DNA of 34,213 nt from a virus: the IMG/VR virus record IMGVR_UViG_3300027805_001017, positions 1-34,213 of that record. One strand, given 5' to 3'. Each line of letters begins with the position of its first letter. The first letter of the stretch is position 1. The notes under the pieces are model-generated. The model saw nothing but the letters and a program-made list of their open reading frames with translations. It had not been told where the DNA came from and did not search any database. Positions 25,774 through 33,825 of the stretch are shown here, in pieces. The translations under genes were made by a program, and so were the position numbers.

Positions 25774-26123
25774 TAAGAAAGTGAACGGCCAAAGCCGTCT
25801 ACGAGAAGCGTGGTGTTCTCCGCTTTGGAGTTCACCTTGCACTCGGGGTTGTCACGAAGGAAGTCCTTCATGAAACCATCGTCACGCCAGCATGCGTACC
25901 CCAGTCTCGTCCCCCAATAGTGGTAGGATTCCTCAGGGATACGTGCCGACAGTTGTCCAAGTCCATCAACATGACGGTGTTGAAGTTGGTTGAATTGGGC
26001 TAACGCCTTTTTAGTGGCGATTGCCGTTGCTTTACGGAGTGCCCACCCCCGACGGAACTCAGCGACCATTTCTGGTATGAGTTCGTCGGGGATGTGCTCG
26101 TGGATGGATTCAAGACCAGCCAC
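25773..26123 (-). CDS. Hypothetical protein between capsid and adaptor genes, 116 aa, GTG start
   Basis: Unrecognised. Translation starts at GTG (26121-26123), eleven bases after the capsid stop; a GGGAC run directly precedes it, which is a poor Shine-Dalgarno. The protein is helical: an acidic amphipathic N-terminus (IHEHIPDELIPEMVAEFRRG), then a basic helix (ATAIATKKALAQFNQLQHRH) and a Trp/Tyr/Cys-containing part (SYHYWGTRLGYACWRDDG). The last 20 residues look extended. Its place suggests a head-completion or connector-associated protein, but no motif proves it. Confidence 0.72.
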   Translation of the reverse strand: MAGLESIHEHIPDELIPEMVAEFRRGWALRKATAIATKKALAQFNQLQHRHVDGLGQLSARIPEESYHYWGTRLGYACWRDDGFMKDFLRDNPECKVNSKAENTTLLVDGFGRSLS

Positions 26124-26134
26124 GTCCCGTCGAA

Positions 26135-27580
26135 TTAGGCGTTGTTAGCCTTGTAGTCGAACATGCCGAACGTCAGGGGGCTGTGGACCAGCAGAGCGGC
26201 CATAGCCTCCATCATGCGGCGAGGACCACCACCGTTTTCGGTGAGTTCCCTGACCTGAGCGATGTTACCGCCGTAGCGGACTTCGAGATAGTCCCACGGG
26301 ATAATGAAGCCCTTGCACTTGGCGTTTTCGAGGTGCAGGTTAGCACGATACTTGGCGAGAGCCAGAGCGGCGGCGTTGTTGGCGGTCTGAGCGGCGGTAT
26401 CGCCACCCGTGGCCGCAACGATGACGAGGTTGTTGGCGGTCAGGGCGTTGCCAGCGGCGGCGAGCATCGTAGCCTTGGCGGTGTTAAGGCCAGCGGCGGA
26501 GACGGTGATGCTACCAGAGGTATTGCCATCGCTCGTCAGAGCCTTGACTCGGTTGTTCTCGGTGCCCAGATGGCCGTCGTACAGCGTGCACGTGAGGATG
26601 CCGCTGTTGACGACTTCCTTGATGGTGTACGGGTTGACGCCTGCATGCAGGAACTGGGTCGGGATAAGAGCCAACTTACCGAAGTCGCCCTCGAAGTAGT
26701 CCACGGACGCCTTGATGCTGTCGGAGGACGCATCACGGGTGGAGCGGATACCAGACGGGGTAGCACCGCCAGCGGCGGCAGGAGCACGGGTCGTGTAGAC
26801 GAGTTCCGTGAACTGACGCTTCAGTTTGGTGCCGACGACGGCTTCATGGTTCTTGAACTGGCCAGTCTGCTCATAGACCGAGGTCATGAGGTCCTGAACG
26901 GTGTTCTCGTTGAGGTCGGTGACGGAGGTGCCAGTGCCGACGATGGAAGACTCAGGGGTGCAGAAGTTCTCGTCGATGGAGCGAATCTGCTGGTTCTGGA
27001 CGCCGTACTTGTCGTTGTTGTAAGTAGCGGTGGCCTTGTCCTTCTTAATCCACGAGGTCAGGCATCGGGTGCGATACGGGGTGGTGCCATCGTCGAGGGC
27101 AGGCAGGATGTCCGAGGTGAAGGTGATTTCCATCGAACGCTTGAGGTCGATGGTAGCCTTCGCCAACTGACGGGAGAGTTCGTCCTTAACACCAGCGATG
27201 TTGAGGATGTCCTGCGTCAGGTTGGACACGTGCACGGCACGGCGGAACATGTGGATGTTGTTTTCCACTTCAGTCCTGTAGCCGATGGTGTACTGCTTGA
27301 ACTCGCTGTTGCCGAGGCCAGCGTTCGGGCCAGTCAGAACGTTCGGGTCAACGTCCTTGCCGTCGAGGATACCGAGTTCGACGGACGGGTCGGGATTGCG
27401 GTCGACCTGCCAGCGGAAAGTGGTATTTCCAGGCTTAGAACCACGCTTTGCCATGGAGGAGATGGGGGTCTCCTTGGCGTCGACGTTGGTGATGAGGTCG
27501 GAGAGTTCTTCACGGATACCGACTCGGGCACCCTTGAGGGGCCTGTCGTTCTGGAAGTTGGATTCGAATAGAGAAGCCAT
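26135..27580 (-). CDS. Major capsid protein, SU10/DUF5309-type HK97 fold, 481 aa
   Basis: The N-terminal region TNVDAKETPISSMAKRGSKP, followed by NTTFRWQVD (residues 31-60), is the hallmark of the SU10-type capsid family: 'D-x-x-E-T-P-(4)-K/R-G, then T-x-F-x-W-x-x-D'. Next come an ENNIHMFRRAVHVS segment and the helix AGVKDELSRQLAKATIDLKR (residues about 130-149), matching the spine helix. Residues about 350-405 are an Ala/Thr/Asn-rich stretch that may be an added loop or domain. The C-terminus returns to core strands (LEVRYGGNIAQVRELTENGG then a final LTFGMFDY). It forms the icosahedral shell around the DNA. The start follows the scaffold gene by 21 bases, with an A-rich, Shine-Dalgarno-free leader, unexpected for what should be the most expressed gene. 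Confidence 0.88.
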   Translation of the reverse strand: MASLFESNFQNDRPLKGARVGIREELSDLITNVDAKETPISSMAKRGSKPGNTTFRWQVDRNPDPSVELGILDGKDVDPNVLTGPNAGLGNSEFKQYTIGYRTEVENNIHMFRRAVHVSNLTQDILNIAGVKDELSRQLAKATIDLKRSMEITFTSDILPALDDGTTPYRTRCLTSWIKKDKATATYNNDKYGVQNQQIRSIDENFCTPESSIVGTGTSVTDLNENTVQDLMTSVYEQTGQFKNHEAVVGTKLKRQFTELVYTTRAPAAAGGATPSGIRSTRDASSDSIKASVDYFEGDFGKLALIPTQFLHAGVNPYTIKEVVNSGILTCTLYDGHLGTENNRVKALTSDGNTSGSITVSAAGLNTAKATMLAAAGNALTANNLVIVAATGGDTAAQTANNAAALALAKYRANLHLENAKCKGFIIPWDYLEVRYGGNIAQVRELTENGGGPRRMMEAMAALLVHSPLTFGMFDYKANNA

Positions 27581-27601
27581 GTTGATGATGATTTGGGTTT
27601 C

Positions 27602-28582
27602 TCAGAGGAATTTATTTCGGAGAACGTCGCTCAAGTCGTCGAGTGAGGAGGACTGCCTGTAACGGACTTCTGCCTGCCTTGCTTTCAATGCGTCGGGCTT
27701 TTGGGCCTTCGGCGTCGGAAGTGAGGACATGGTCGGCTGGACGGGGACCCTCTGCTGGACAGGATTTCCCGTACGGGAGGCCTGTTTCTGCTGTTGGTAA
27801 GACACCATGCCAGTGGCAAGGTGAGCGGCGTAGATTTCGTAGTCAGGGAACTTGGTGACCTCAGGAACCGCCTCGATAAAGCGTTTGGCCATGATGGCTC
27901 GCTTGTCGGTGGGGTCATTAAGCCACGGGAATTCCTTTCGAGCAACGGCCTTGAAGGTCTTGCTCTTCTCCACGTAGTCTAACTGCTTCGGCAGGAAATC
28001 CTCGGTGGCACGGATGGCGTTGACCTTGGCCTTCGCAATCTGCTCCTTGTCGATGGGTTCCTTGCCGTCTTCATAGTACCCGTCAGGGTAGCGTTCGCAA
28101 AACAGGCGGATTTCCTTCTGTCGCTCGTACTCGGCCTCGATTTTTTCCTCCGTATCCAGTTTGCCGAAAGGGTTGTTGGCATTCTGGGGAGTGGCCTGAC
28201 GACGCTTGAACGACTCAAGTTCTTCCTCTAGTTTCTTTGCACGCTCCTCAGCCTCTTTCCGCTGTGCGGTCAACTTGGAGATACGCTTGTCCACGCCCTT
28301 GGGCTGGACCTGTCGCTCCTCGTTTTCCTGCTCATACGATTCTGCTTCGGTTTCCTCGGTTGCGACTTCGGCTTCCTCTGAGAACGCCTCGTCCACCGCT
28401 TCCTCAGGTTCAACAGCCTGAGGTTCTGCTTCCTGCTGACCGTCAGCGAGGGCTCGCCCAAAGAATTGGGAGAGTTTTTCATCATCGGCGAGGTCGGTAC
28501 GCTCGCTCTGTTGGGCCATGAGCGGATTAACCTCGGGCTCAAGTCCGAGGGATTCGGTGTTATCCGTGTTGTTAGGGTCCAT
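27602..28582 (-). CDS. Putative capsid scaffolding protein, 326 aa
   Basis: It lies between the portal and major capsid genes, where scaffold genes usually are. Residues 1-95 are disordered and very acidic/glutamine-rich. Residues 98-129 form a charged coiled coil (KRISKLTAQRKEAEERAKKL then EEELESFKRRQ). A helical domain follows (about 140-260, including EEKIEAEYERQKEIRLFCER), and then a Gln/Pro/Ala-rich linker. The C-terminus is short, basic and helical (SLDDLSDVLRNKFL), the kind that contacts coat protein in scaffolds. No protease domain is visible. It should direct procapsid assembly and leave before packaging. The 76-nt gap upstream is the longest in the window. Confidence 0.72.
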   Translation of the reverse strand: MDPNNTDNTESLGLEPEVNPLMAQQSERTDLADDEKLSQFFGRALADGQQEAEPQAVEPEEAVDEAFSEEAEVATEETEAESYEQENEERQVQPKGVDKRISKLTAQRKEAEERAKKLEEELESFKRRQATPQNANNPFGKLDTEEKIEAEYERQKEIRLFCERYPDGYYEDGKEPIDKEQIAKAKVNAIRATEDFLPKQLDYVEKSKTFKAVARKEFPWLNDPTDKRAIMAKRFIEAVPEVTKFPDYEIYAAHLATGMVSYQQQKQASRTGNPVQQRVPVQPTMSSLPTPKAQKPDALKARQAEVRYRQSSSLDDLSDVLRNKFL

Positions 28583-28658
28583 AGTCAGCGTTGCTTGGCA
28601 CGCAGAAGTAGTCGAAAGGTTGTATGTTTAGGGTTGGAGGCAAGTGTGAGAGTGCTCG
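28583..28658 (-). other. 76-nt intergenic gap upstream of the scaffold gene
   Basis: This is the only gap longer than 21 bases in the window. On the minus strand it holds a TTGCCT and a pyrimidine/A-rich stretch (CCTAAACATACAACCTTT). I could not fit a convincing -10 box at a sensible distance, nor a hairpin followed by a T-run. No small reading frame with a plausible start was seen. It may contain a promoter that boosts scaffold and capsid transcription, but the sequence alone does not show it. Confidence 0.5.
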
Positions 28659-28928
28659 TCACCCGTTTTGAGTGGGATTGACGTGCTTTCCTTCCCTGAC
28701 CTTGGTCATGAAGTCCCTGTTTGCCTGAAAAAGACGGAGCAGGTCGTTAAAAGCGGCAACCCTGCCGCTGTAGAACGCTCTTTCTTCTCCGACGACCTTT
28801 GCCTCCATGACCCTGATGAGGTCATTTTGGAAATTCTCGTCGGTGATGACCAAAACAGCCTTGTACAGGGCGTCGGCGTCGGTGTTCGAGAACCCGAACG
28901 CCTTTGTGTTATCGTCGATTTCTGCCAT
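28659..28928 (-). CDS. Hypothetical protein between portal and scaffold genes, 89 aa
   Basis: Unrecognised. It is a small, mainly helical protein with mixed charge: a short extended N-terminus (residues 1-16), then three helices (NTDADALYKAVLVI, DENFQNDLIRVMEAKVVGEE, RVAAFNDLLRLFQANRDFMT) and a short tail. Starting three bases after the portal stop, it is translated in the head-assembly group. Genes in this place in related phages are usually short proteins of unknown function or head-assembly helpers. No DNA-binding or enzyme motif is visible. Confidence 0.75.
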   Translation of the reverse strand: MAEIDDNTKAFGFSNTDADALYKAVLVITDENFQNDLIRVMEAKVVGEERAFYSGRVAAFNDLLRLFQANRDFMTKVREGKHVNPTQNG

Positions 28929-28931
28929 AAA

Positions 28932-31190
28932 TTACATCATGCCTCCCATTTGGAGCGGAGAGGGTACCCCGCCCATGCCTTGTTGCGGAGCCGCCTGCTG
29001 TGGGGCTCCCTGCTGGGGTGCCGCCTGCTGTTCCTGCATGGCTTCGCCCATCTCTTGCTGGATTTGCTCCGACGCAGGGGACACGCCGATGCGTCCGATG
29101 GTCTTGTTCTTCTGCTGTTCGACGGACATCTGGAGGTTCTTGGAGTAGTTCTCCAGCAGAATCTGGAAGATACGGTCTCCCTGTGCCGCCTGTGCCGCCT
29201 TGGGGTTCTTCTGGAGGATTTCCTGAAGGTACTGCATCTTGGATTCCGCCGCAGGGTCGTTTTCGACGTACAGTGCTTCATTGCCGAGCATCATCATGCC
29301 GACATCGTTGATGACGTCCTTGTACAGTTTCTGGGAGGCCGTGGCTTGGTCGATAACCAGTTCCCTTGCGGCGTCAGGAGAGATGGCCTCGATGACCAAC
29401 TTGACGAGTTTGTTCCTGTCGATGACGCCGCCGCTGTCCAGAGGCACCACGGTCTCGACGATGGCCTTCAGTTTTTCCATCACGAACTCGGGGTCGGTGT
29501 CACGCACGTCAAAGCGTACGTTGAAGTCGTACTGGCTATGGATGTCCGACATGTTCTGCTTGAGGGGGGCACCCGTGATTCGGGTGACTTCTTCTTCTGG
29601 CATGAACTGTAGGCACAGGGAGAACAACTGCTTGTAGCACTGGGTCCAGAAGTGAAGCCAGTTGTTGACCTGCAACTGTTGCATCATGCGGACCTTGTTA
29701 GGGTCGATGGTTTCTCCGACGATGAAGCCGTAGAAGTTGCCGAGGTTGGTTTCAATCTGCTGGATGATGCTGATTGCGTACTCGGCTTTGCCCTGAGGAG
29801 GGTCCATCCAAGTGTAGTCGTCCTTGGTCGAAACTGGGAGCACTTGCCCCGGAGCAATCCTGTTCAGTGCACCTACTCTTTTGACCACTTTAACGGGCGG
29901 CATGATTTCGAGTGCGGTCCTGTCACGGAATGCGTCGTGCTGTGCCTTGACCTCATCCTGCTCGGTCTTGGAGATTTCTGGGATGCCACGGCTCTCAGTC
30001 ACTTGACGTCGGGTCATCTCGAACCTGATTGCTACGAACGGATACTCTCCGTGTGCGTAGTTAAGCATGTCTTGGATGGCATATGTTCCGTTGCCGACAT
30101 GGGGCGAGAAAACGGTGTAGTAGATGGAGGCGATGTCATTTTCGTCCAACTGCCTGTAGTAGGCCCAGACGACCTCGATGAGGTTGTCGCCACGCTGGAT
30201 GTTTGAGTTGAGCATCGTCGTGGTAGGCACGAGGTTCGGGTCGTTGAAGTAGAAGTGGTTACCCGACGTCTTGACCGCCGCCTCAATGAACTCTGGGTCC
30301 CATCCAGCATTCTTCTGCATGCCACGGAGTTCGACTTCGGTCATGAACTGCCTGCGGAAGATGACACGTGCCTGCTGTAGGTCGGACGTCTCTGGAGGAA
30401 AGCACACCTCGTCGAAGGGCTTTAGGGCCGTGACACGGGGAAGGTTCTTCTGGATGTAGACCTCTTCCAGTTCTCCTTGACCTTCGTCACGCATCTTGGT
30501 CACGAACTTGCGGATGTCTTTCTGCTTCATCTGCGGAAGCACCTGCTTGCAGAGTTCGATGGCGTACTCCTCCTTCTGGGGATTCTGGATTGCGGCAATG
30601 AGTTCCCCCGTGACGCCGCCAGCACCCATGGCCTTTTCCTGTTCGGCGACGGCGAACAATTCTTCCATGGTCATGGTCTGACGCCTGATGCCAATCTGCC
30701 TATCCCACGTAATTTGGGCACAGCACCAGCCATAGGTAAGCATGTAGTCTGCGGTAAGTTCGGCCTCACGCTGGAGTTCGGTACGCAACTTGGTCTCTAC
30801 GAGCCAACGCATCAGGTTGGTGGCGGAGGAAGCGGCCATGGCGTCGTTGACCTCGGTCCCGCCCACCTTGAGGGTGGATGCGTTGTAGGAGGTCATCAGC
30901 ATGGCTTTCTGGTCACGAATCAGCCTGTCAACGAGTCGGACACGGACGTCGGACGCACCTTCGAACGGGAAGGCAGGGTCGCCGTCGGGACGGGCCCAAG
31001 AGTGCTTCTTGCCGTCGTCGGTCTGGCCAGCCCAACGAGCGTAGCGGACGTCGTCGGCCCACGACATCTTGGAAACCATGGTGCCGTGGTATGCGGAACG
31101 CTCATACTCCTCTAGGAGCGTGTTGATGTCTGGCTTACGTTCATGGTAGGCCAGAGGGTCGGAGCCGACCTGATTATGCTTTTGCTTCAT
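28932..31190 (-). CDS. Portal protein, 752 aa
   Basis: The ring at one vertex of the head through which DNA is packaged and ejected. Identification rests on gene order (directly after terminase and the small HTH gene, before scaffold and capsid) and on portal-like sequence: a helical N-terminal clip/wing region (DINTLLEEYERSAYHGTMVS), WTDDGKK-like wing strands, a long conserved middle with MEPPQGKAEY-type loop (WMDPPQGKAEYAISIIQQIE) and a crown-side helix group after it. The C-terminal 35 residues (718-752) are Gln/Ala/Pro/Gly/Met-rich and probably flexible. Length is like P22 gp1 (725 aa) and larger than T7 gp8 (536 aa). The start lies inside the end of the upstream HTH gene (17-base overlap), without a Shine-Dalgarno. 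Confidence 0.8.
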   Translation of the reverse strand: MKQKHNQVGSDPLAYHERKPDINTLLEEYERSAYHGTMVSKMSWADDVRYARWAGQTDDGKKHSWARPDGDPAFPFEGASDVRVRLVDRLIRDQKAMLMTSYNASTLKVGGTEVNDAMAASSATNLMRWLVETKLRTELQREAELTADYMLTYGWCCAQITWDRQIGIRRQTMTMEELFAVAEQEKAMGAGGVTGELIAAIQNPQKEEYAIELCKQVLPQMKQKDIRKFVTKMRDEGQGELEEVYIQKNLPRVTALKPFDEVCFPPETSDLQQARVIFRRQFMTEVELRGMQKNAGWDPEFIEAAVKTSGNHFYFNDPNLVPTTTMLNSNIQRGDNLIEVVWAYYRQLDENDIASIYYTVFSPHVGNGTYAIQDMLNYAHGEYPFVAIRFEMTRRQVTESRGIPEISKTEQDEVKAQHDAFRDRTALEIMPPVKVVKRVGALNRIAPGQVLPVSTKDDYTWMDPPQGKAEYAISIIQQIETNLGNFYGFIVGETIDPNKVRMMQQLQVNNWLHFWTQCYKQLFSLCLQFMPEEEVTRITGAPLKQNMSDIHSQYDFNVRFDVRDTDPEFVMEKLKAIVETVVPLDSGGVIDRNKLVKLVIEAISPDAARELVIDQATASQKLYKDVINDVGMMMLGNEALYVENDPAAESKMQYLQEILQKNPKAAQAAQGDRIFQILLENYSKNLQMSVEQQKNKTIGRIGVSPASEQIQQEMGEAMQEQQAAPQQGAPQQAAPQQGMGGVPSPLQMGGMM

Positions 31191-31380
31191 TTACGGGAGG
31201 GGTGGAGTTGAGTTTAAGGAAAGATTCGATGTCGTCTCGGTAGAACATGTGCTGTTTGCCTTGGGTGGTGAACACCCTAAGGGCACCTTGCCTGCGGAGT
31301 CGAATTAGCGTGGTCTTGGACAAGCCGTAGTGCCTTGCGGCCTCGGCGAGCCTCATGAGGGGTGGGATTTTGTTAGTCAT
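31174..31380 (-). CDS. MerR/excisionase-type helix-turn-helix protein, 68 aa
   Basis: The protein is essentially one winged-helix unit of the HTH_17 (excisionase/MerR-like) type: PLMRLAEAARHYGLSKTTLI is the helix-turn-helix (residues 7-26), RLRRQGALRVFTTQGKQHM supplies the basic wing, and FYRDDIESFLK closes it. It should bind DNA. It lies between the terminase and portal genes: the start is one base after the terminase stop and the end overlaps the portal start. That position suggests a role in packaging, possibly recognition of the packaging site as a small-terminase substitute, rather than excision. A transcription regulator of the head genes is the main alternative. Confidence 0.85.
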   Translation of the reverse strand: MTNKIPPLMRLAEAARHYGLSKTTLIRLRRQGALRVFTTQGKQHMFYRDDIESFLKLNSTPPVNEAKA

Positions 31381-31381
31381 T

Positions 31382-33010
31382 TCAGTAAGAGCCTCCTCCG
31401 AAAGCCCTGTAAGAGTCGCTACCGCCGTAGTCGGGTTGCATGACGGCTATGTAGCGAAGTGCGTCGATAGGGTCCTTGCTTGAGCCCTTCTCGCCGTCGA
31501 TGCCAGTCCACTCTCTCAGGCACCACATCAGGTTCTTGCAGTCTTCGGAGATGTAAAGTTTCGGCTGATTGACCGCCGAGATAGGCTGATTCTGGTCGTA
31601 GGAGAACCAGTCATTGATGATGGACACGCCTTCCTCCAGCCTTAGGCCAGCAGAAGCGGTGAAGTACATGGGCAACGGCTCCTCGTCCAGCAGTTGCAGG
31701 AGCGTAGTGCCGCCTTCCTTGTTGATGACGGGAGAGCCAGCCGCCCTAGGGTCTATGTAGCGTTCGGCTATTTCTTCGCCGTTCTCAAGGTTGAGGATGT
31801 GCTCCTTGATTTCGGTAAGGCCCATGCCAGCACCCTGCTTTTGGGCAGGCCCAGCACGCCCATCCGACTTTTCGGAAGGCAAAGCCCACTCTCCCATGCT
31901 GATGTCAGGCCACTCTCGGTAGACAAACTTGTTGCCGTACTCGTCAATACGTAGCCACACCATGAACCAATTTCTGGCTCCAGCAGGGTCCACCGCCATG
32001 TAATTGGTTCCTTCTTCTGGGATTTGGTCGGCGGGGATGATGTTCGGCTCCCCGAACCTCGGGAACTGCGAGCCTGCGAGCGATTCCGCCCAGCCATATG
32101 CACGGATTTTGACTTCATAGGGGCCACGCCCCCTAAGTGCTAACTTGATTTGTTCGAAGGGCGAGTATCTATTTAGGATTGAATGAAACCAGATTACATT
32201 GGCCGAACCCTTGCTGCATTCTGCAACGTAGGGCATGTGCCCCTTCGGGATGCTTGGGACATTCTGTGTATCGGGCAGAAGGTCCGCATGAAGCGTCTTT
32301 TTAATGCGGCACCCAGCGACGTAGTCCTTGACGACAGGCGTGAAGCCAGTGATGGGCGTGAAGGTGAGAATCATCTTACCCGAGCGGGTGACAAGACGGT
32401 ACCGTAGGGTCTCAATCCAGTCCTGAGGCACGAGTTCGTCGCACCATATGAGGTCGGGCTCGCCACCTTCGATGACCTTCTTCTCCTGACCGTAGTTCAT
32501 GAAGAAGCACTGCGAGCGATTGGGCAGGACGAACGTTGCGTCCGTGAAGCCGTTCTTCTGCGAGTACTGGATGTTGGTGACCTTGGTCTTTTTGGCCGTC
32601 TTGAACTCTGGTGGCATGTATTTCCAGATGACGGCCTGTTGCATCTGGATGGAAGTCTGGGAAGTGGTGTGTAAGCACCAAATTCTGGAATTGGGCCTCG
32701 TGCAGAGCAGTTGCATCACCCTCTTGGCGGCATATTCGGTCTTTCCAGCACGGTTTCCGCCCATGATGAGCAGTTCGTTGCCTGACATCAGCAATTTGTC
32801 CGCTTCGGCCCAACTGTCGGGCTCGTAGCCATGCCTGTAAGGGTCGTTCTGCTCGGCCTGAATCTTCTCCTCACGCCTTTTGAGGATTTCAGCCGCACCT
32901 TCGGCTCCTACCGTCTTGGCCAGTTGGACGATTTCGTCCTCAGACGGAAGATAGATGATGGGATGCTTGGTCAACTGCATCCCAGCCACGGTGACTTGGT
33001 CCGTGCTCAT
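31382..33010 (-). CDS. terL: Terminase large subunit, 542 aa
   Basis: The packaging motor that translocates DNA into the procapsid and cuts it. ATPase domain: Walker A GGNRAGKT at residues 84-91, Walker B DLIWCDE at 186-192 with the catalytic glutamate E192, and coupling motif TFTP at 216-219. RNase H-like nuclease domain: candidate metal ligands D341 (in MAVDPAG), D420 (in ERYIDPRA) and D513/D516 (in KDPIDALRY). These are all the parts expected of a full-length enzyme. The start overlaps the upstream stop (ATGA) and is preceded by a strong Shine-Dalgarno-like run (GAGGAGGAGG), one of the few here, which also encodes the acidic tail of the upstream protein. The C-terminus is Gly/Ser/Tyr-rich. 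Confidence 0.95.
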   Translation of the reverse strand: MSTDQVTVAGMQLTKHPIIYLPSEDEIVQLAKTVGAEGAAEILKRREEKIQAEQNDPYRHGYEPDSWAEADKLLMSGNELLIMGGNRAGKTEYAAKRVMQLLCTRPNSRIWCLHTTSQTSIQMQQAVIWKYMPPEFKTAKKTKVTNIQYSQKNGFTDATFVLPNRSQCFFMNYGQEKKVIEGGEPDLIWCDELVPQDWIETLRYRLVTRSGKMILTFTPITGFTPVVKDYVAGCRIKKTLHADLLPDTQNVPSIPKGHMPYVAECSKGSANVIWFHSILNRYSPFEQIKLALRGRGPYEVKIRAYGWAESLAGSQFPRFGEPNIIPADQIPEEGTNYMAVDPAGARNWFMVWLRIDEYGNKFVYREWPDISMGEWALPSEKSDGRAGPAQKQGAGMGLTEIKEHILNLENGEEIAERYIDPRAAGSPVINKEGGTTLLQLLDEEPLPMYFTASAGLRLEEGVSIINDWFSYDQNQPISAVNQPKLYISEDCKNLMWCLREWTGIDGEKGSSKDPIDALRYIAVMQPDYGGSDSYRAFGGGSY

Positions 33011-33720
33011 TCATCATCCTCCTCCTCTTGCTCGACATACGAACTGGTTGCACCAGCCGAGTCCCATTGCTGGATTTCCATGACTGGGAAGGCTCCCTGC
33101 CACCGCATGGGCTGAATCCTGATGGCACCGCCGTGGAATCCAGTGCCGAAAAGGCCGTACTGCGGGATGAAGTGCTTGGCGGACGAGACCGCCGCCTTGA
33201 AGAAGCCCGAGCGGAACACCTGCGGGTTGTAACTCTTGAAAGTCGGGTCGCCACGTCCGTAGGACGAAATTTTTTTGGACGGACGTATCCCAGACTTCGC
33301 ACCTCCCCCAGAGAGGTCTCTCTGGGTAGGCATTCGCTCAGTCTTGGGGATAGGTTCATTAGGGTCCCTAAGGGTAAGGAGGCCATTCTTGCCCCTGACG
33401 AACGAGGAAGTGTTCCTTGCGGCCAGTTCCTTGTTACGCTCGTCAAGGGTATCCTTGCTGGCGAGAAGGCCAGAACTGTCCCTACCGAACGAAGTTTGGG
33501 CAAGAAGGGCGGAGCCCTCCTTGGTATTGAGGTTCAGAAGTCTGGGGTCCGTGGCAAAAGACTTGTCGCTTCCGCCAGCGTTATACTTGTCGGGACCTTT
33601 GTCCCACTCGGAACCGCCTAGGCTCTTGCTCCAAGGCGTGAACGCCAAAGGGTCAGGACGTGTAGGGTCGAGGCTTGGGTTGCCCCTGCCCTGCACGTAC
33701 CTGTCCTTGTCGTCGGCCAT
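33007..33720 (-). CDS. Hypothetical basic, largely disordered protein upstream of terminase, 237 aa
   Basis: No family recognised. Most of the protein is Gly/Ser/Asp/Lys-rich, without long hydrophobic runs, and likely disordered (DKDRYVQGRGNPSLDPTRPD, SGGGAKSGIRPSKKISSYG). Residues about 160-225 look folded, with aromatic strands (YGLFGTGFHGGAIRIQPMRW). It ends in an acidic tail (VEQEEEDDE). It takes the place where a small terminase subunit is often found, but I see no helix-turn-helix or coiled coil, so I do not call it one. It starts immediately after the stop of the 34-aa gene and its end overlaps the terminase start by four bases. Confidence 0.72.
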   Translation of the reverse strand: MADDKDRYVQGRGNPSLDPTRPDPLAFTPWSKSLGGSEWDKGPDKYNAGGSDKSFATDPRLLNLNTKEGSALLAQTSFGRDSSGLLASKDTLDERNKELAARNTSSFVRGKNGLLTLRDPNEPIPKTERMPTQRDLSGGGAKSGIRPSKKISSYGRGDPTFKSYNPQVFRSGFFKAAVSSAKHFIPQYGLFGTGFHGGAIRIQPMRWQGAFPVMEIQQWDSAGATSSYVEQEEEDDE

Positions 33721-33825
33721 TTAGCCTACGATGGAATACCAGATGGCCTTAAGCCTGTCGGCGTAACGGGCACCGACATAAACGCCACCGAGGAAGAAGA
33801 TAGCAGAAGCAATTAGGGTAATCAT
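33721..33825 (-). CDS. Small single-pass membrane protein, 34 aa
   Basis: An ATG at 33825 opens a 34-codon frame ending in TAA at 33721-33723, directly before the ATG of the next gene. It overlaps the upstream stop by four bases (ATGA), the spacing of real genes in this operon. Residues 2-18 (ITLIASAIFFLGGVYVG) form one hydrophobic helix, and residues 19-27 (ARYADRLKA) are charged, placing the basic end in the cytoplasm if it inserts. Pinholin-like or spanin-like proteins have this shape, but the location beside terminase is not diagnostic. No other function can be given. Confidence 0.65.
   Translation of the reverse strand: MITLIASAIFFLGGVYVGARYADRLKAIWYSIVG

Noticed and set aside
25774-25842. 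N-terminal extension of the adaptor-like gene to the ATG at 25842
   Set aside because: The extension overlaps the previous gene by 69 bases and reads as basic out-of-frame sequence; the TAATG start at 25773 fits the operon pattern.
26183-27571. 462-codon open frame on the plus strand opposite the capsid gene
   Set aside because: Antisense shadow of a well-supported capsid gene with biased codons; the Val/Gly/Asp-rich product looks like a mirror translation.
28583-28658. Promoter in the 76-nt gap before the scaffold gene
   Set aside because: A TTGCCT is present but no -10-like box occurs at 16-18 bases, so I do not call it.
28668-29612. 314-codon plus-strand frame opposite the portal gene
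   Set aside because: Antisense to the portal and 89-aa genes and without a plausible start context or family features.
33007-33720. 237-aa protein as small terminase subunit
   Set aside because: The position fits, but the sequence is mostly disordered, with no helix-turn-helix or oligomerising coiled coil.
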